Shown: positions 1-8,017 of the stretch, in pieces
Layout of the letters: each line of letters begins with the position of its first letter
How positions within the stretch are numbered: position 1 is the first letter of the stretch
Virus record (IMG/VR): IMGVR_UViG_3300001460_000032
Location: 5,832-32,964 of that record
Strand: one strand, 5' to 3'
Source of the DNA: a virus
DNA: 27,133 bases
The notes under the pieces: generated by a model
The model's input: only the letters and a program-made list of their open reading frames with translations
What the model was told of the DNA's origin: nothing
The model's database searches: none
Position numbers and translations under genes: made by a program

Positions 1-1749
1 ACTGGTGTATTCATACATAAGTACCTTGGTCCACATGCTCAAGCAAATACTACAGATAGTACACAGCCTGATAATTCAGTAGTACGTCCAACTAACATAC
101 AAGACCTATTATTTTTAGAAAATAGAGATCGTAAGTATGATGCTGATGTATATGACATGCGTGGAGTATATCAAGTACAAGATTCAGATTTTGATTTAAC
201 ACAATTTGGTGCATTTTTATCTAACGATACTATCTATATGACATTTCATATAAATGATATGATTGATATATTAGGTAGAAAGTTAATGAGTGGTGATGTA
301 TTAGAATTACCACATCAACGTGATGACACAATGTTAGACATGGCACGTTTAGAGTTTACCACAAAGCCAGCAAAAAAATTTAGAAAAGGCGAAACTATAA
401 CAGGTGCAACAAGTGGTACAACAGGTACTGTAGTAAATTATAATCATAATGCAAAAGTTTTAAGAATGGTTACCGACGGAGACTTTACAGTTGGCGAAAC
501 TATTACTGGTACATCAAGTACAGCAACAGGTGACGTTTCAGCTTACTATCCAGAAGGTCCACAAGCTATTAATAGATACTATGTTGTTGAAGACGCCGCA
601 AGAGGTTCAGAAGGTTATTCACCAACTTGGTATCCACACATTTGGAGAATTAAATGTACTCCACTAACAGACAGTCCAGAGTTTTCAGATATACTTGGTA
701 CTGGTGAACAAAAAGATGATTTAAAGAATTTAATTTCAACATACCAATCAGAAATTGATATTAGTGAAGCTGTTGTTAATCAGGCACAAAATGAAGTTCC
801 TAAAAAAGGATACGAAACTGCACACTTATATGTAAACAAAGCTGATCAATTTATTCCTGGTAACGTTTATGCACATTGGCAAACTAACATAGCATCATTT
901 AAACTTTACGAATCAACAGATACAAATTGGCAAGCATTTGATTACTTTGTTAGTTCAACGGCTCCAACTGCTAATTATAAAAATGGCGACTATTGGTTAG
1001 ATACAACAAGTACTAACTGGGGACTTTATGTTGGTAACGGTACTGTATGGAATAGTCAAACTGTATCAATTGTTGACTCAGCAAATATTGACGGAAGTAC
1101 CAAGTCACCAATATCATCATATGTTCCATCAACTGATTATGCTATAGTAGTTTCAGATAGAAATGTTGGTGCATCTTATTTCAAAAAAGTTACAAACGGT
1201 TCATGGATAAAAATTGCAACTGACTCAACTACTGTAGGACTACTTGGTGTTGACGTTGCTATTAATACTACACAACCTTCAACAAATACAGCTGGAAAAA
1301 TTTGGTGGAAAACTAATACAACAAATGGATTAAATGTTTCATTTAAAAAATATTCATCAACTACTGATAGTTGGGTTACACAAGATATTAGTTTACACTC
1401 AAGCCAAGATTCGGCTAATAATGCATTTGGATTTAGTAATAAAGTCGGCGTACATGCTGGATCAGGTAAACCACCAAACGGTATTGCAATAGCACATACA
1501 GGTTCAAGTTTCCCTGCTTCATTAAATGATGGCGATTATATATTACGTACTGATTATGAGCCAAGCAGATTATTTAAGAAAGTTGGTAACAGATTTATTA
1601 GAATATCAGACGATCACAGAGGCACATACTCTGCGGCTAATAGAATATTAAATACATTTATTGAAAACTCTAGTTCTAATCCTAAAACAGCAGATGGAAA
1701 AGAACAACAAGGATTAAGTAAAGCAGTTAAACCTAGGACGGACGTATAA
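1..1749 (+). CDS. Neck-region structural protein, 5'-truncated (gp14-like, tentative)
   Basis: The reading frame is open from base 1, so the N-terminus lies outside the window; an ATG at 157 is internal and is not the start. The first third (for example NIQDLLFLENRDRKYD, FHINDMIDILGRKLMSGD and EGYSPTWYPHIWR) is a conserved block I associate with neck or head-tail connector proteins encoded just before gp15 in marine T4-like phages. The match to T4 gp14 itself is distant. Two GETITG repeats follow (codons near 390-430 and 495-510). After them comes a long Gly/Thr/Trp-rich region with GDYWLDT, GKIWWKT and GDYILRTD modules that look like beta-rich decoration domains. The stop overlaps the gp15 start (TAATG), which implies translational coupling. 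Coding is certain; the exact gene number is not. Confidence 0.6.
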   Translation, partial: TGVFIHKYLGPHAQANTTDSTQPDNSVVRPTNIQDLLFLENRDRKYDADVYDMRGVYQVQDSDFDLTQFGAFLSNDTIYMTFHINDMIDILGRKLMSGDVLELPHQRDDTMLDMARLEFTTKPAKKFRKGETITGATSGTTGTVVNYNHNAKVLRMVTDGDFTVGETITGTSSTATGDVSAYYPEGPQAINRYYVVEDAARGSEGYSPTWYPHIWRIKCTPLTDSPEFSDILGTGEQKDDLKNLISTYQSEIDISEAVVNQAQNEVPKKGYETAHLYVNKADQFIPGNVYAHWQTNIASFKLYESTDTNWQAFDYFVSSTAPTANYKNGDYWLDTTSTNWGLYVGNGTVWNSQTVSIVDSANIDGSTKSPISSYVPSTDYAIVVSDRNVGASYFKKVTNGSWIKIATDSTTVGLLGVDVAINTTQPSTNTAGKIWWKTNTTNGLNVSFKKYSSTTDSWVTQDISLHSSQDSANNAFGFSNKVGVHAGSGKPPNGIAIAHTGSSFPASLNDGDYILRTDYEPSRLFKKVGNRFIRISDDHRGTYSAANRILNTFIENSSSNPKTADGKEQQGLSKAVKPRTDV

Positions 1750-3122
1750 TGGCACAATTTTGGTATGATCAACAAATAAGAAGATACTTGTTACAGTTTG
1801 TACGTATCTTTAATGGATTCCAAGTACAAAGTGGTCAAAAAAATGCAGGTGGAACATCATCGCAAGTTTATAAAACTGTACCAATGCGTTATGCAGATAT
1901 GTCAAGAATGGTTGCACATGTACTACGTGGTAATACAGAAAATGCACTAAACTCTACACCTTTTATGACTTGTAATGTAGCAAACTTAAATGTTGCTAGA
2001 GAACGAAGACATGATCCAAAATTAATTTCATCTCAGCAAATTCAAGAACGTAAATATGATTCTATGAACGATCAATATACTGCCGAACTTGGAAATACAT
2101 ATACTGTTGATAGATATATGCCAGTTCCTTATGATTTAACAATTAACGTTGATGTATGGTGTTCAAATACAGAACAAAAATTACAATTACTAGAACAAAT
2201 ACTAACATTGTTTAATCCAACAGTAGAAATACAATCAAATACAAATCCATTAGATTGGACAAATATTACAGTTGTTGAACTTATTGATATACAATGGTCG
2301 TCAAGATCTGTTCCACAAGGAGTTGATTCACAATTAGATATTGCAACACTTATTTTTCAAGTTCCAATTTGGATTAATCCACCGGCTAAAGTTAAGAAAC
2401 AATCAATTATACATTCTATTATTAATAGAATACATTTAGACGATAACTTATCTGATTTACAATATGACAAAGATATGCAAAACTTTTTTGATCAATTTAG
2501 TAATCTAGAAGAAATTGTTATTACACCACAAGATACACAAATTGACGTAACTGGAAATACTATTAGTTTATTAAATGCTCATGGTATAAATGAAGGATAT
2601 GAATGGAAAGAATTTTTTGAACAATACGGAGAATTCCAAGAATCTACTTCAAAAATAAAATTAAGAAGATCATCAAATATAGAAGACTCAACTCAAGATA
2701 TTGTTGGAACTATTGCTTATCACCCAACTAATGGTAACCAGTTAGTGTTTACAATTGATTCAGCTACATTACCAACTAATACAAAAACAGCTATATTAAA
2801 GATTGTTGACCCTCAAAAGAATTATCCAAATGATGGTACTCTTGCTGGACAACAAACCGGACAACGATATTTAATAATAAATGACATTGCAAAAAATTCT
2901 TCAAATTGGGGTACTTTAGAAGCATCAGCAAATGACATTATTCAATTTAATGGCACACAATGGGAAGTGTCATTTAATGCAACTGCTAATGGTTCAACTG
3001 TTCAGTATGTAACAAACAGTGCAACTAGCTATCAATATAAGTGGACAGGATCTGAATGGATTGACACTTATCAAGGTCAGTATCGTCCAGGTTATTGGAT
3101 ATTGAATTTAACTGGAACTTAA
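1749..3122 (+). CDS. 15: Tail sheath stabiliser and completion protein gp15
   Basis: This protein caps the tail and stabilises the contracted or extended sheath at the head-proximal end in T4. The N-terminal ~220 residues carry the family pattern: FWYDQQIRRYLLQFVRIF at the start, a VPMRYADMSRM segment, YMPVPYDLTINVDVW, an ILTLFNP segment and a VPIWINPPAKV end to the core. The protein is 457 aa against 272 aa in T4 gp15. The extra C-terminal part (roughly residues 330-457) contains NDIIQFNGTQWEV and YQYKWTGSEW, a Gly/Trp-rich module similar in style to those in the preceding neck protein. The start ATG overlaps the upstream stop by one base, with an AGGACGG purine stretch just before it. Confidence 0.88.
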   Translation: MAQFWYDQQIRRYLLQFVRIFNGFQVQSGQKNAGGTSSQVYKTVPMRYADMSRMVAHVLRGNTENALNSTPFMTCNVANLNVARERRHDPKLISSQQIQERKYDSMNDQYTAELGNTYTVDRYMPVPYDLTINVDVWCSNTEQKLQLLEQILTLFNPTVEIQSNTNPLDWTNITVVELIDIQWSSRSVPQGVDSQLDIATLIFQVPIWINPPAKVKKQSIIHSIINRIHLDDNLSDLQYDKDMQNFFDQFSNLEEIVITPQDTQIDVTGNTISLLNAHGINEGYEWKEFFEQYGEFQESTSKIKLRRSSNIEDSTQDIVGTIAYHPTNGNQLVFTIDSATLPTNTKTAILKIVDPQKNYPNDGTLAGQQTGQRYLIINDIAKNSSNWGTLEASANDIIQFNGTQWEVSFNATANGSTVQYVTNSATSYQYKWTGSEWIDTYQGQYRPGYWILNLTGT

Positions 3123-3145
3123 TTGACTAAAGCATAATTGTGTGC

Positions 3146-3153
3146 TATAAATA
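3146..3153 (+). promoter_or_regulatory. Candidate T4-type late promoter TATAAATA
   Basis: This is an exact match to the T4 late consensus octamer, 24 bases after the gp15 stop. If initiation follows the usual spacing, about 6 bases downstream, +1 falls on or next to the ATG at 3159. It overlaps the 5' end of the longer (TTG-initiated) version of the Nudix frame, so it could be chance in AT-rich DNA. Confidence 0.4.
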
Positions 3154-3158
3154 AACTT

Positions 3159-3581
3159 ATGTATGATGCTGTAGGTACAACTTTTTTATCCCAAGATACA
3201 AAAAAATTCTGTTTAAATAAAAGATCAAAAGAAGTAAGTAATCCTGACACTTGGAGTTTTTGGGGTGGTAAAGTTGAACGTGGCGAAACTGTTATAGGTG
3301 CATTAAAAAGAGAGATTCAAGAAGAAATAGGATTTGTTCCTAAAATTGTAAAAATACATCCATTGGACATTTATCAAAGTATTGATGGACATTTTATGTA
3401 TCATACTTTTGTTATTGTTACACCAACAGAATTTGAGCCAAACATAAACTACGAGTCGCAAGATTATAGCTGGTCAGAAATAAACAAGCTCCCAGCACCA
3501 TTACACCAAGGTGCTAAAAAAACATTGTTAGATAAAAACAATGTTAAAAAACTACAGTTAATAGTAAATAGTATTAGCTAG
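3159..3581 (+). CDS. Nudix hydrolase
   Basis: The protein carries a complete Nudix box matching GX5EX7REUXEEXGU, reading G-KVERG-E, seven residues, then REIQEEIGF. This is the catalytic and divalent-metal-binding loop of enzymes that hydrolyse nucleoside diphosphates linked to another moiety. The substrate cannot be read from sequence; ADP-ribose, oxidised nucleotides, NAD-like compounds or mRNA caps are all possible. The ATG at 3159 is chosen, giving 140 aa. A TTG at 3138 would add seven residues (CAINKL plus the initiator) and neither start has a clear Shine-Dalgarno. The gene is embedded in the + strand neck gene run, 36 bases after gp15, which is odd for a metabolic enzyme. Confidence 0.88.
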   Translation: MYDAVGTTFLSQDTKKFCLNKRSKEVSNPDTWSFWGGKVERGETVIGALKREIQEEIGFVPKIVKIHPLDIYQSIDGHFMYHTFVIVTPTEFEPNINYESQDYSWSEINKLPAPLHQGAKKTLLDKNNVKKLQLIVNSIS

Positions 3582-3614
3582 TATTATTGAAAATAACTAT
3601 ATAAGGTAAGAACA

Positions 3615-4286
3615 TTGTCACGTATTATTAATTTTAACCAGGCAAAAATTGCACACTCTTTTGAACAATTTGCAAAAGACGGTGTTATCACTGATGATAT
3701 TTTAGAAAATATTGATTCAAAATTTCATTTCCAGAGTGATATCGATGATGTGTTAGAAGAATATTCTAATAAAGATAAAAAAAAGTTTTTTAATATACTA
3801 CTTGAAATAAAAGAAGCAGTAAAGCAGATGACCAGCCAAGAAAATATGGATATTCGTTTTGAACTTGAAGATGAATATTTTAATTTAATACAAAATTTAG
3901 AAACAAATAATGCAAAGTATAAGATACCTTCAATACTAATAAAATATCGAAAAGATATTAACCCTATTCGTGCATTAAAATTTGAACTACAAGAAATTAT
4001 GTCAATGTATACAGTTGAAGATGATTATCACTTATGGCTAATAAAAGAATTTAAAAAAGAAGAAAAAATAAAAGAAATTATGTTTTGTGTTAAAAACGAT
4101 ATTATAAAAATTATTGAAATGCAAAAAAAATTTAAGAATGCAAAAAAGAAATATTCATACTTTGTATTACCAATGAGCTATTACCATTGTATTGAGATGG
4201 AAACTGATATGGTTAAATGGATTAAAACTTTACAAGAATTTTTAGTGTGGAGTACACAAGATGATATTAAAAAACGCTACGATTAA
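3615..4286 (+). CDS. Hypothetical protein, helical and charged
   Basis: I do not recognise this 223-aa protein. It is rich in Lys, Glu and Ile with long predicted helical stretches, has no signal peptide or membrane segment, and ends in an aromatic region (SYYHCIEMETDMVKWI, then EFLVWST). The start is TTG at 3615, supported by AAGGTAAG a few bases upstream; no in-frame ATG lies nearer the N-terminus. It is the last + strand gene before a convergent junction: its TAA (4284-4286) overlaps the TAA of the opposing fibre gene within one TTAA tetranucleotide. Being in the neck gene run suggests a structural or assembly role, but that is only context. Confidence 0.7.
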   Translation: MSRIINFNQAKIAHSFEQFAKDGVITDDILENIDSKFHFQSDIDDVLEEYSNKDKKKFFNILLEIKEAVKQMTSQENMDIRFELEDEYFNLIQNLETNNAKYKIPSILIKYRKDINPIRALKFELQEIMSMYTVEDDYHLWLIKEFKKEEKIKEIMFCVKNDIIKIIEMQKKFKNAKKKYSYFVLPMSYYHCIEMETDMVKWIKTLQEFLVWSTQDDIKKRYD

Positions 4287-6730
4287 ACAACAATATTAAT
4301 TAATTTAATACCACTATCGTTATTATCTTCTAAAGACTTACCAATTACACAAAATCCTGGAGGAGTTGGACTATCATCTGTTAGTGTACATGCTGTACCA
4401 GGAGTAACATTTGTTACAAGTACATCACCTTTTCTAACAGGTCCTTCTACTTTACAAGGAATTTTACCACGAAGTGCAACTGCTACACCATCTGCATCTT
4501 TATTCATTAAGTATGCTGGGTTTGTTGATACAACACCTGCAACTCTTGAATCTTGTAATGCTCTACATTGTGTTACTTCTTTATCTCCGCCAAATACTAA
4601 AACTGTACCTGGTTCATAATTATCATCTGATGTGTATATCTCTGCCAAGTCAGCATATTTTGCCGTTGTTGCTGTTGCGTAAACTGTTCCTGCTTGTATA
4701 TCTGCGTTTGCTGTTACTGTAATATTTGTTGCTGATTCACCACTTGTTGTTGTAGTAGCAATCCATCTATCTGTTGTTTCATCCCAGAACCATGCCGCAT
4801 TATTTTCTGATGATCCACGTTGTACCATAACACCTGCATCGTTAGTATTATTTGCTGGTTGTGTATCATGTTTGTTTAATAATATAATGGGATCTTCAAC
4901 GGCCATATTTTGTACGTCCATTGTTGTTGCTGTACCCATAACTGTTAAGTCAGCATTGATGTTTACATTACCTGAACCATTTGGTGTTAAATTAATATCA
5001 CCGTTAGCTGAAGTTGTAATATTAATAACAGCACCTGTGATAGCATTACCATTAACATCCAATGACCCGCCAAGTTGTGGAGTAGTGTCTTCTACTATGT
5101 CAACTATTCCATCTTCATAGTTGTCATCTGCTATTACCCAAGCACTACCATTGTATTTTAAAATTTTGTTTGTTGCTACACCAGTTGTGGTAACATCTGA
5201 TAAATCGTTTAACGACATCAAACCAGTTGCATCTGAGTTTACCCAAGCACTACCGTTGTATTTTAAAATTTGATTAGTAGTTAATGACCCAATTGTTGTG
5301 TCCGTTAGTGTTGAAACTGTATGATTTGTTGGTGTCCACGTTGACCCATTATATTGTAAAATTTGGTTTGTTGATACTCCAGATGTATTAACATCAGTTA
5401 GTTCATTTAATGTATCAATTAAGTTTGTTCTAAATTCAATTGCTGAAGCATTTACATCACTTACTGTTATATCAACTGTACCTGCTGTCATTCTAGCAAC
5501 TGCAATTTTGTATTCTACTGCACCTGTTGATCCCATATTACTATTATCAGCAATAGAAAATGTATACGTGTTACCTTGATAACCTGATGTTTCTACTTTG
5601 TGTATTGCACCTGCTTTATTACCTGATGATCCGTTCCATGTAAAACTTTGACTCCATCCATAAGCTGAACCTTCAACACTTTTTAATACATAAAATCTTA
5701 ATGGTGTGTTTACTGGATTTACAGTTGGCATATCCATTGTAAATGTAATTAATGTAGTTGCTGATGCATCAACACCTGCTAAAGTTAATGTTGCTAAAGT
5801 TGTTGTTGCTGACGGATCTGTAGTGTTAACTGTAATTGTTCCCGGTGACGTTGCTGATATTGTGTGATTTGCAATTGCAACTGCTGGAGAAGTTGGAACA
5901 AAATTTGCGCCATTCCAAGCAAGATAATTTCCTGATGCAATACTACTAGTATCAACATCTGACAATTGGTTCATTGCCATTAAATTGTTTGTGTCTGTGT
6001 TGACCCATTTACTTGCACTACTGTTATATTTTAATATCTCATTATTAGAAACACTTGTAATTGTCGTATCTGTTAATAACTCCACAGTAGTTACGTCTGA
6101 ACTTGGTTCCCATCTCGAATTTGAAGTACTCCATTTTAAAATTTGTCCATTGTTTGGAGCAGTATTGTGAACGTTTGATAAATCACCAATTGTTGCATTG
6201 GCAATACGTGCATCTGCTAGTGCGTTTGTAAAAAATTTGTTAGCACCTTCTGTAATATGATCTGTTGTACCAGGTATTGTTAATACACCTGTACTATTGT
6301 TATATGCTTGTGAGCCTGCTGTGCCTAAACTAATGGCCGCTCTTGATCTTGCATCTGTGTAATATAAATTACCACTTTCTGGAAGGTCTGCTGTTGATAT
6401 TTGATTAGCACCTGTACCAAAATCAATCATAGTATCGTCAATTGAATTTGCCGCTATACTAATTGTACCTGAAATAGTGCCAGTTGTTGTTAAATTTTTA
6501 TTGCCTAAATCCCAGCCACTTGTTTTGTAAACTAAACTTGCTACATTAGATCCACCTGATTCAATAACAATACCTGATCCGTTTGAATCAAGTGTTCCAC
6601 CTTTGTTTAGAATAATTCTGTTATCTTTTATTTCAGTATCTGTTGATGTTGTTGTAATTTGTGATCCGGATACTTTTAAATTACCGGTTACAACTAAATC
6701 TTCTGCACTAATAATAGTTTGATCTGCCAT
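4283..6730 (-). CDS. Modular tail-fibre-like structural protein
   Basis: This 815-aa protein is rich in Thr, Ser, Asn and Gly and built from repeats, as in phage fibres. Repeated units read ILKYNSSASKWV, ILQYNGSTWTP and ILKYNGSAWV, each preceded by LSDV/LTDT-type segments (roughly residues 185-300 and 440-555). An N-terminal module (about 12-75, EIKDNRIILNKGG, then GSGIVIESG) recurs in diverged form near the C-terminus (VEDPIILLNKHD, then AGVMVQRG). The last 126 residues, from AKYADLAEIY at about 690, resemble the C-terminal domain common in marine phage fibres and distantly recall autoproteolytic chaperone domains. The ATG at 6730 is chosen because GGAG lies 6 bases upstream; a TTG at 6742 would consume that site. 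It follows the capsid gene after a strong hairpin. Confidence 0.78.
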   Translation of the reverse strand: MADQTIISAEDLVVTGNLKVSGSQITTTSTDTEIKDNRIILNKGGTLDSNGSGIVIESGGSNVASLVYKTSGWDLGNKNLTTTGTISGTISIAANSIDDTMIDFGTGANQISTADLPESGNLYYTDARSRAAISLGTAGSQAYNNSTGVLTIPGTTDHITEGANKFFTNALADARIANATIGDLSNVHNTAPNNGQILKWSTSNSRWEPSSDVTTVELLTDTTITSVSNNEILKYNSSASKWVNTDTNNLMAMNQLSDVDTSSIASGNYLAWNGANFVPTSPAVAIANHTISATSPGTITVNTTDPSATTTLATLTLAGVDASATTLITFTMDMPTVNPVNTPLRFYVLKSVEGSAYGWSQSFTWNGSSGNKAGAIHKVETSGYQGNTYTFSIADNSNMGSTGAVEYKIAVARMTAGTVDITVSDVNASAIEFRTNLIDTLNELTDVNTSGVSTNQILQYNGSTWTPTNHTVSTLTDTTIGSLTTNQILKYNGSAWVNSDATGLMSLNDLSDVTTTGVATNKILKYNGSAWVIADDNYEDGIVDIVEDTTPQLGGSLDVNGNAITGAVINITTSANGDINLTPNGSGNVNINADLTVMGTATTMDVQNMAVEDPIILLNKHDTQPANNTNDAGVMVQRGSSENNAAWFWDETTDRWIATTTTSGESATNITVTANADIQAGTVYATATTAKYADLAEIYTSDDNYEPGTVLVFGGDKEVTQCRALQDSRVAGVVSTNPAYLMNKDADGVAVALRGKIPCKVEGPVRKGDVLVTNVTPGTACTLTDDSPTPPGFCVIGKSLEDNNDSGIKLINIVV
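5136..5272 (-). repeat. Near-identical repeat units inside the fibre-like gene
   Basis: Two ~33-bp copies at about 5136-5168 and 5240-5272 differ at about one base (ACCCAAGCACTACC, A or G, then TTGTATTTTAAAATTT). They encode ILKYNGSAWV units. More diverged copies lie near 5335-5370 and 6000-6035. The near-identity of the first two suggests recent duplication or recombination between units. Confidence 0.75.
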
Positions 6731-6791
6731 GCTTTGCTCCAATATGTATTACTATTATTTAGCAGATTTGGCCAATTTATAATATGTGTAG

Positions 6792-6827
6792 TCAAGGGAA
6801 ACCCCGGAATAACCCGGGGTTTCTTGA
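6792..6827 (-). terminator. Strong hairpin after the capsid gene
   Basis: AAACCCCGG (6799-6807) pairs perfectly with CCGGGGTTT (6814-6822) around a 6-base loop. TCAAG/CTTGA extends the stem by 5 bp after a 2-base bulge. It lies just past the gp23 stop and before the fibre gene. The T-tract after the stem is short on both strands, so it may terminate only partly or protect the 3' end of the abundant capsid mRNA. Confidence 0.75.
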
Positions 6828-6846
6828 TTTAAAAACGTATAATTTA

Positions 6847-8016
6847 TTAGATAAATGTTACGTTTGAAATATCAATTTTTGATAGGTAGTCTGCTGAATT
6901 ACCAAGTGATGATGCAGTGTTTGTTAACTCTACATAACCGTATCTTGTCATAAAGCTCACTACTGGTTCAAAAGTTGACGGATCCACAATAACGCCTGAT
7001 GACATTAGTGGGATGTACGGACAATAAAATGCCGCCGCGTCTACTTCACCAGCACCTTTGTAACCTACTAATACTGGAGAATCATCTACCAAGTATGAGT
7101 TTACATATACTCTCATAGCGCCGTTTAATGTACCAACAAATTTAGTGTTAGTAGGTGCTTCAAAAGTACCTTCAGTTGTTCTTGCGAACGCTGAAGTTGT
7201 CGCTGATTGTAATACAGTCAAAGCCTGTGGAGAAACTACAGCCCAGTTAGCCGCGCCTCTTCTAGTTCTTTGAGCGATTAAATTAGCTTCTCTGTTAATA
7301 GCTACAGCCAATGCCGCATGTTCGTCACCCACGAAAGTTGGTGTACCTGTTGCGTTTGATTGGTTGAAAGCCGTTCCAGCTGGTGCTAATGATGTAAGTG
7401 AACCAAGAATTTCTTGGTCGATTTCAGCAGTAATTTCTTGTGCTAAAGCCGCCATTACTTCTGCTTCTACATCTAAACCATGCATTGCTGATGCGTCTTG
7501 TGCCGCTTCAAATGTCCAACGTGCTGATAGCTTTCTTGTTTTAGCTTCAACTGTTTGTTTTAAGATTTGAATTGACATTTTGTTACCAGCTTCACCTTCT
7601 AAAGATGAAGTTGATGTTCCAGCTGGTACTGATTGTGTACCTGAACCTGGATTTGCTGAGTAAGATCTTGCAATCTCAAAAGGTGATAGTGCTTCAGAAC
7701 CTGCTGTTACACCGTCTTTTGCGTCTGAGTATCTAACTCTTAATGTGTGAATTTGACCTACTGGGCCAGTCATTGGCTGAACACCAACGATTTCGTTAGC
7801 GATAACTGTAGGCATTACACGTCTGATTATTGGAAGAATTACTTTGTTTAAAGCCGCTACGTTACCGGCACCTGTTGCGCCAGTTGTTGCCGCCTCAGCT
7901 AAGTATCTCTTTGTATTTTCAAGAACAGCGTCCATTGATTTTTTTCTTTGACCTGAAAGGCCTTCCATCAACGCACTTTTAGTATCTGTCCATTTTTCAT
8001 TGATCATGTCTGTCAT
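6847..8016 (-). CDS. 23: Major capsid protein gp23
   Basis: This protein forms the hexameric shell lattice of the T4-type head. Family blocks visible include VILPIIRRVMPTVIANEIVG, VQPMTGPVGQIHTLRVRY, RKLSARWTFEAAQD and ALAQEITAEIDQEIL, and the C-terminal VSFMTRYGYVELTN. A prohead-protease site of the LxE type is plausible at LAE|A (residues 39-42), which would remove the first 41 residues as in T4 maturation. At 389 aa it is clearly shorter than T4 gp23 (521 aa), probably lacking the insertion domain. AGGAG lies before the ATG inside the end of gene 22, one base separates the two genes, and a strong hairpin follows the stop. Confidence 0.97.
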   Translation of the reverse strand: MTDMINEKWTDTKSALMEGLSGQRKKSMDAVLENTKRYLAEAATTGATGAGNVAALNKVILPIIRRVMPTVIANEIVGVQPMTGPVGQIHTLRVRYSDAKDGVTAGSEALSPFEIARSYSANPGSGTQSVPAGTSTSSLEGEAGNKMSIQILKQTVEAKTRKLSARWTFEAAQDASAMHGLDVEAEVMAALAQEITAEIDQEILGSLTSLAPAGTAFNQSNATGTPTFVGDEHAALAVAINREANLIAQRTRRGAANWAVVSPQALTVLQSATTSAFARTTEGTFEAPTNTKFVGTLNGAMRVYVNSYLVDDSPVLVGYKGAGEVDAAAFYCPYIPLMSSGVIVDPSTFEPVVSFMTRYGYVELTNTASSLGNSADYLSKIDISNVTFI

Positions 8017-8017
8017 T

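Noticed and set aside
6731-6742. TTG start that would extend the fibre-like protein by four residues
   Set aside because: The GGAG just after it is correctly spaced as ribosome site for the ATG at 6730.
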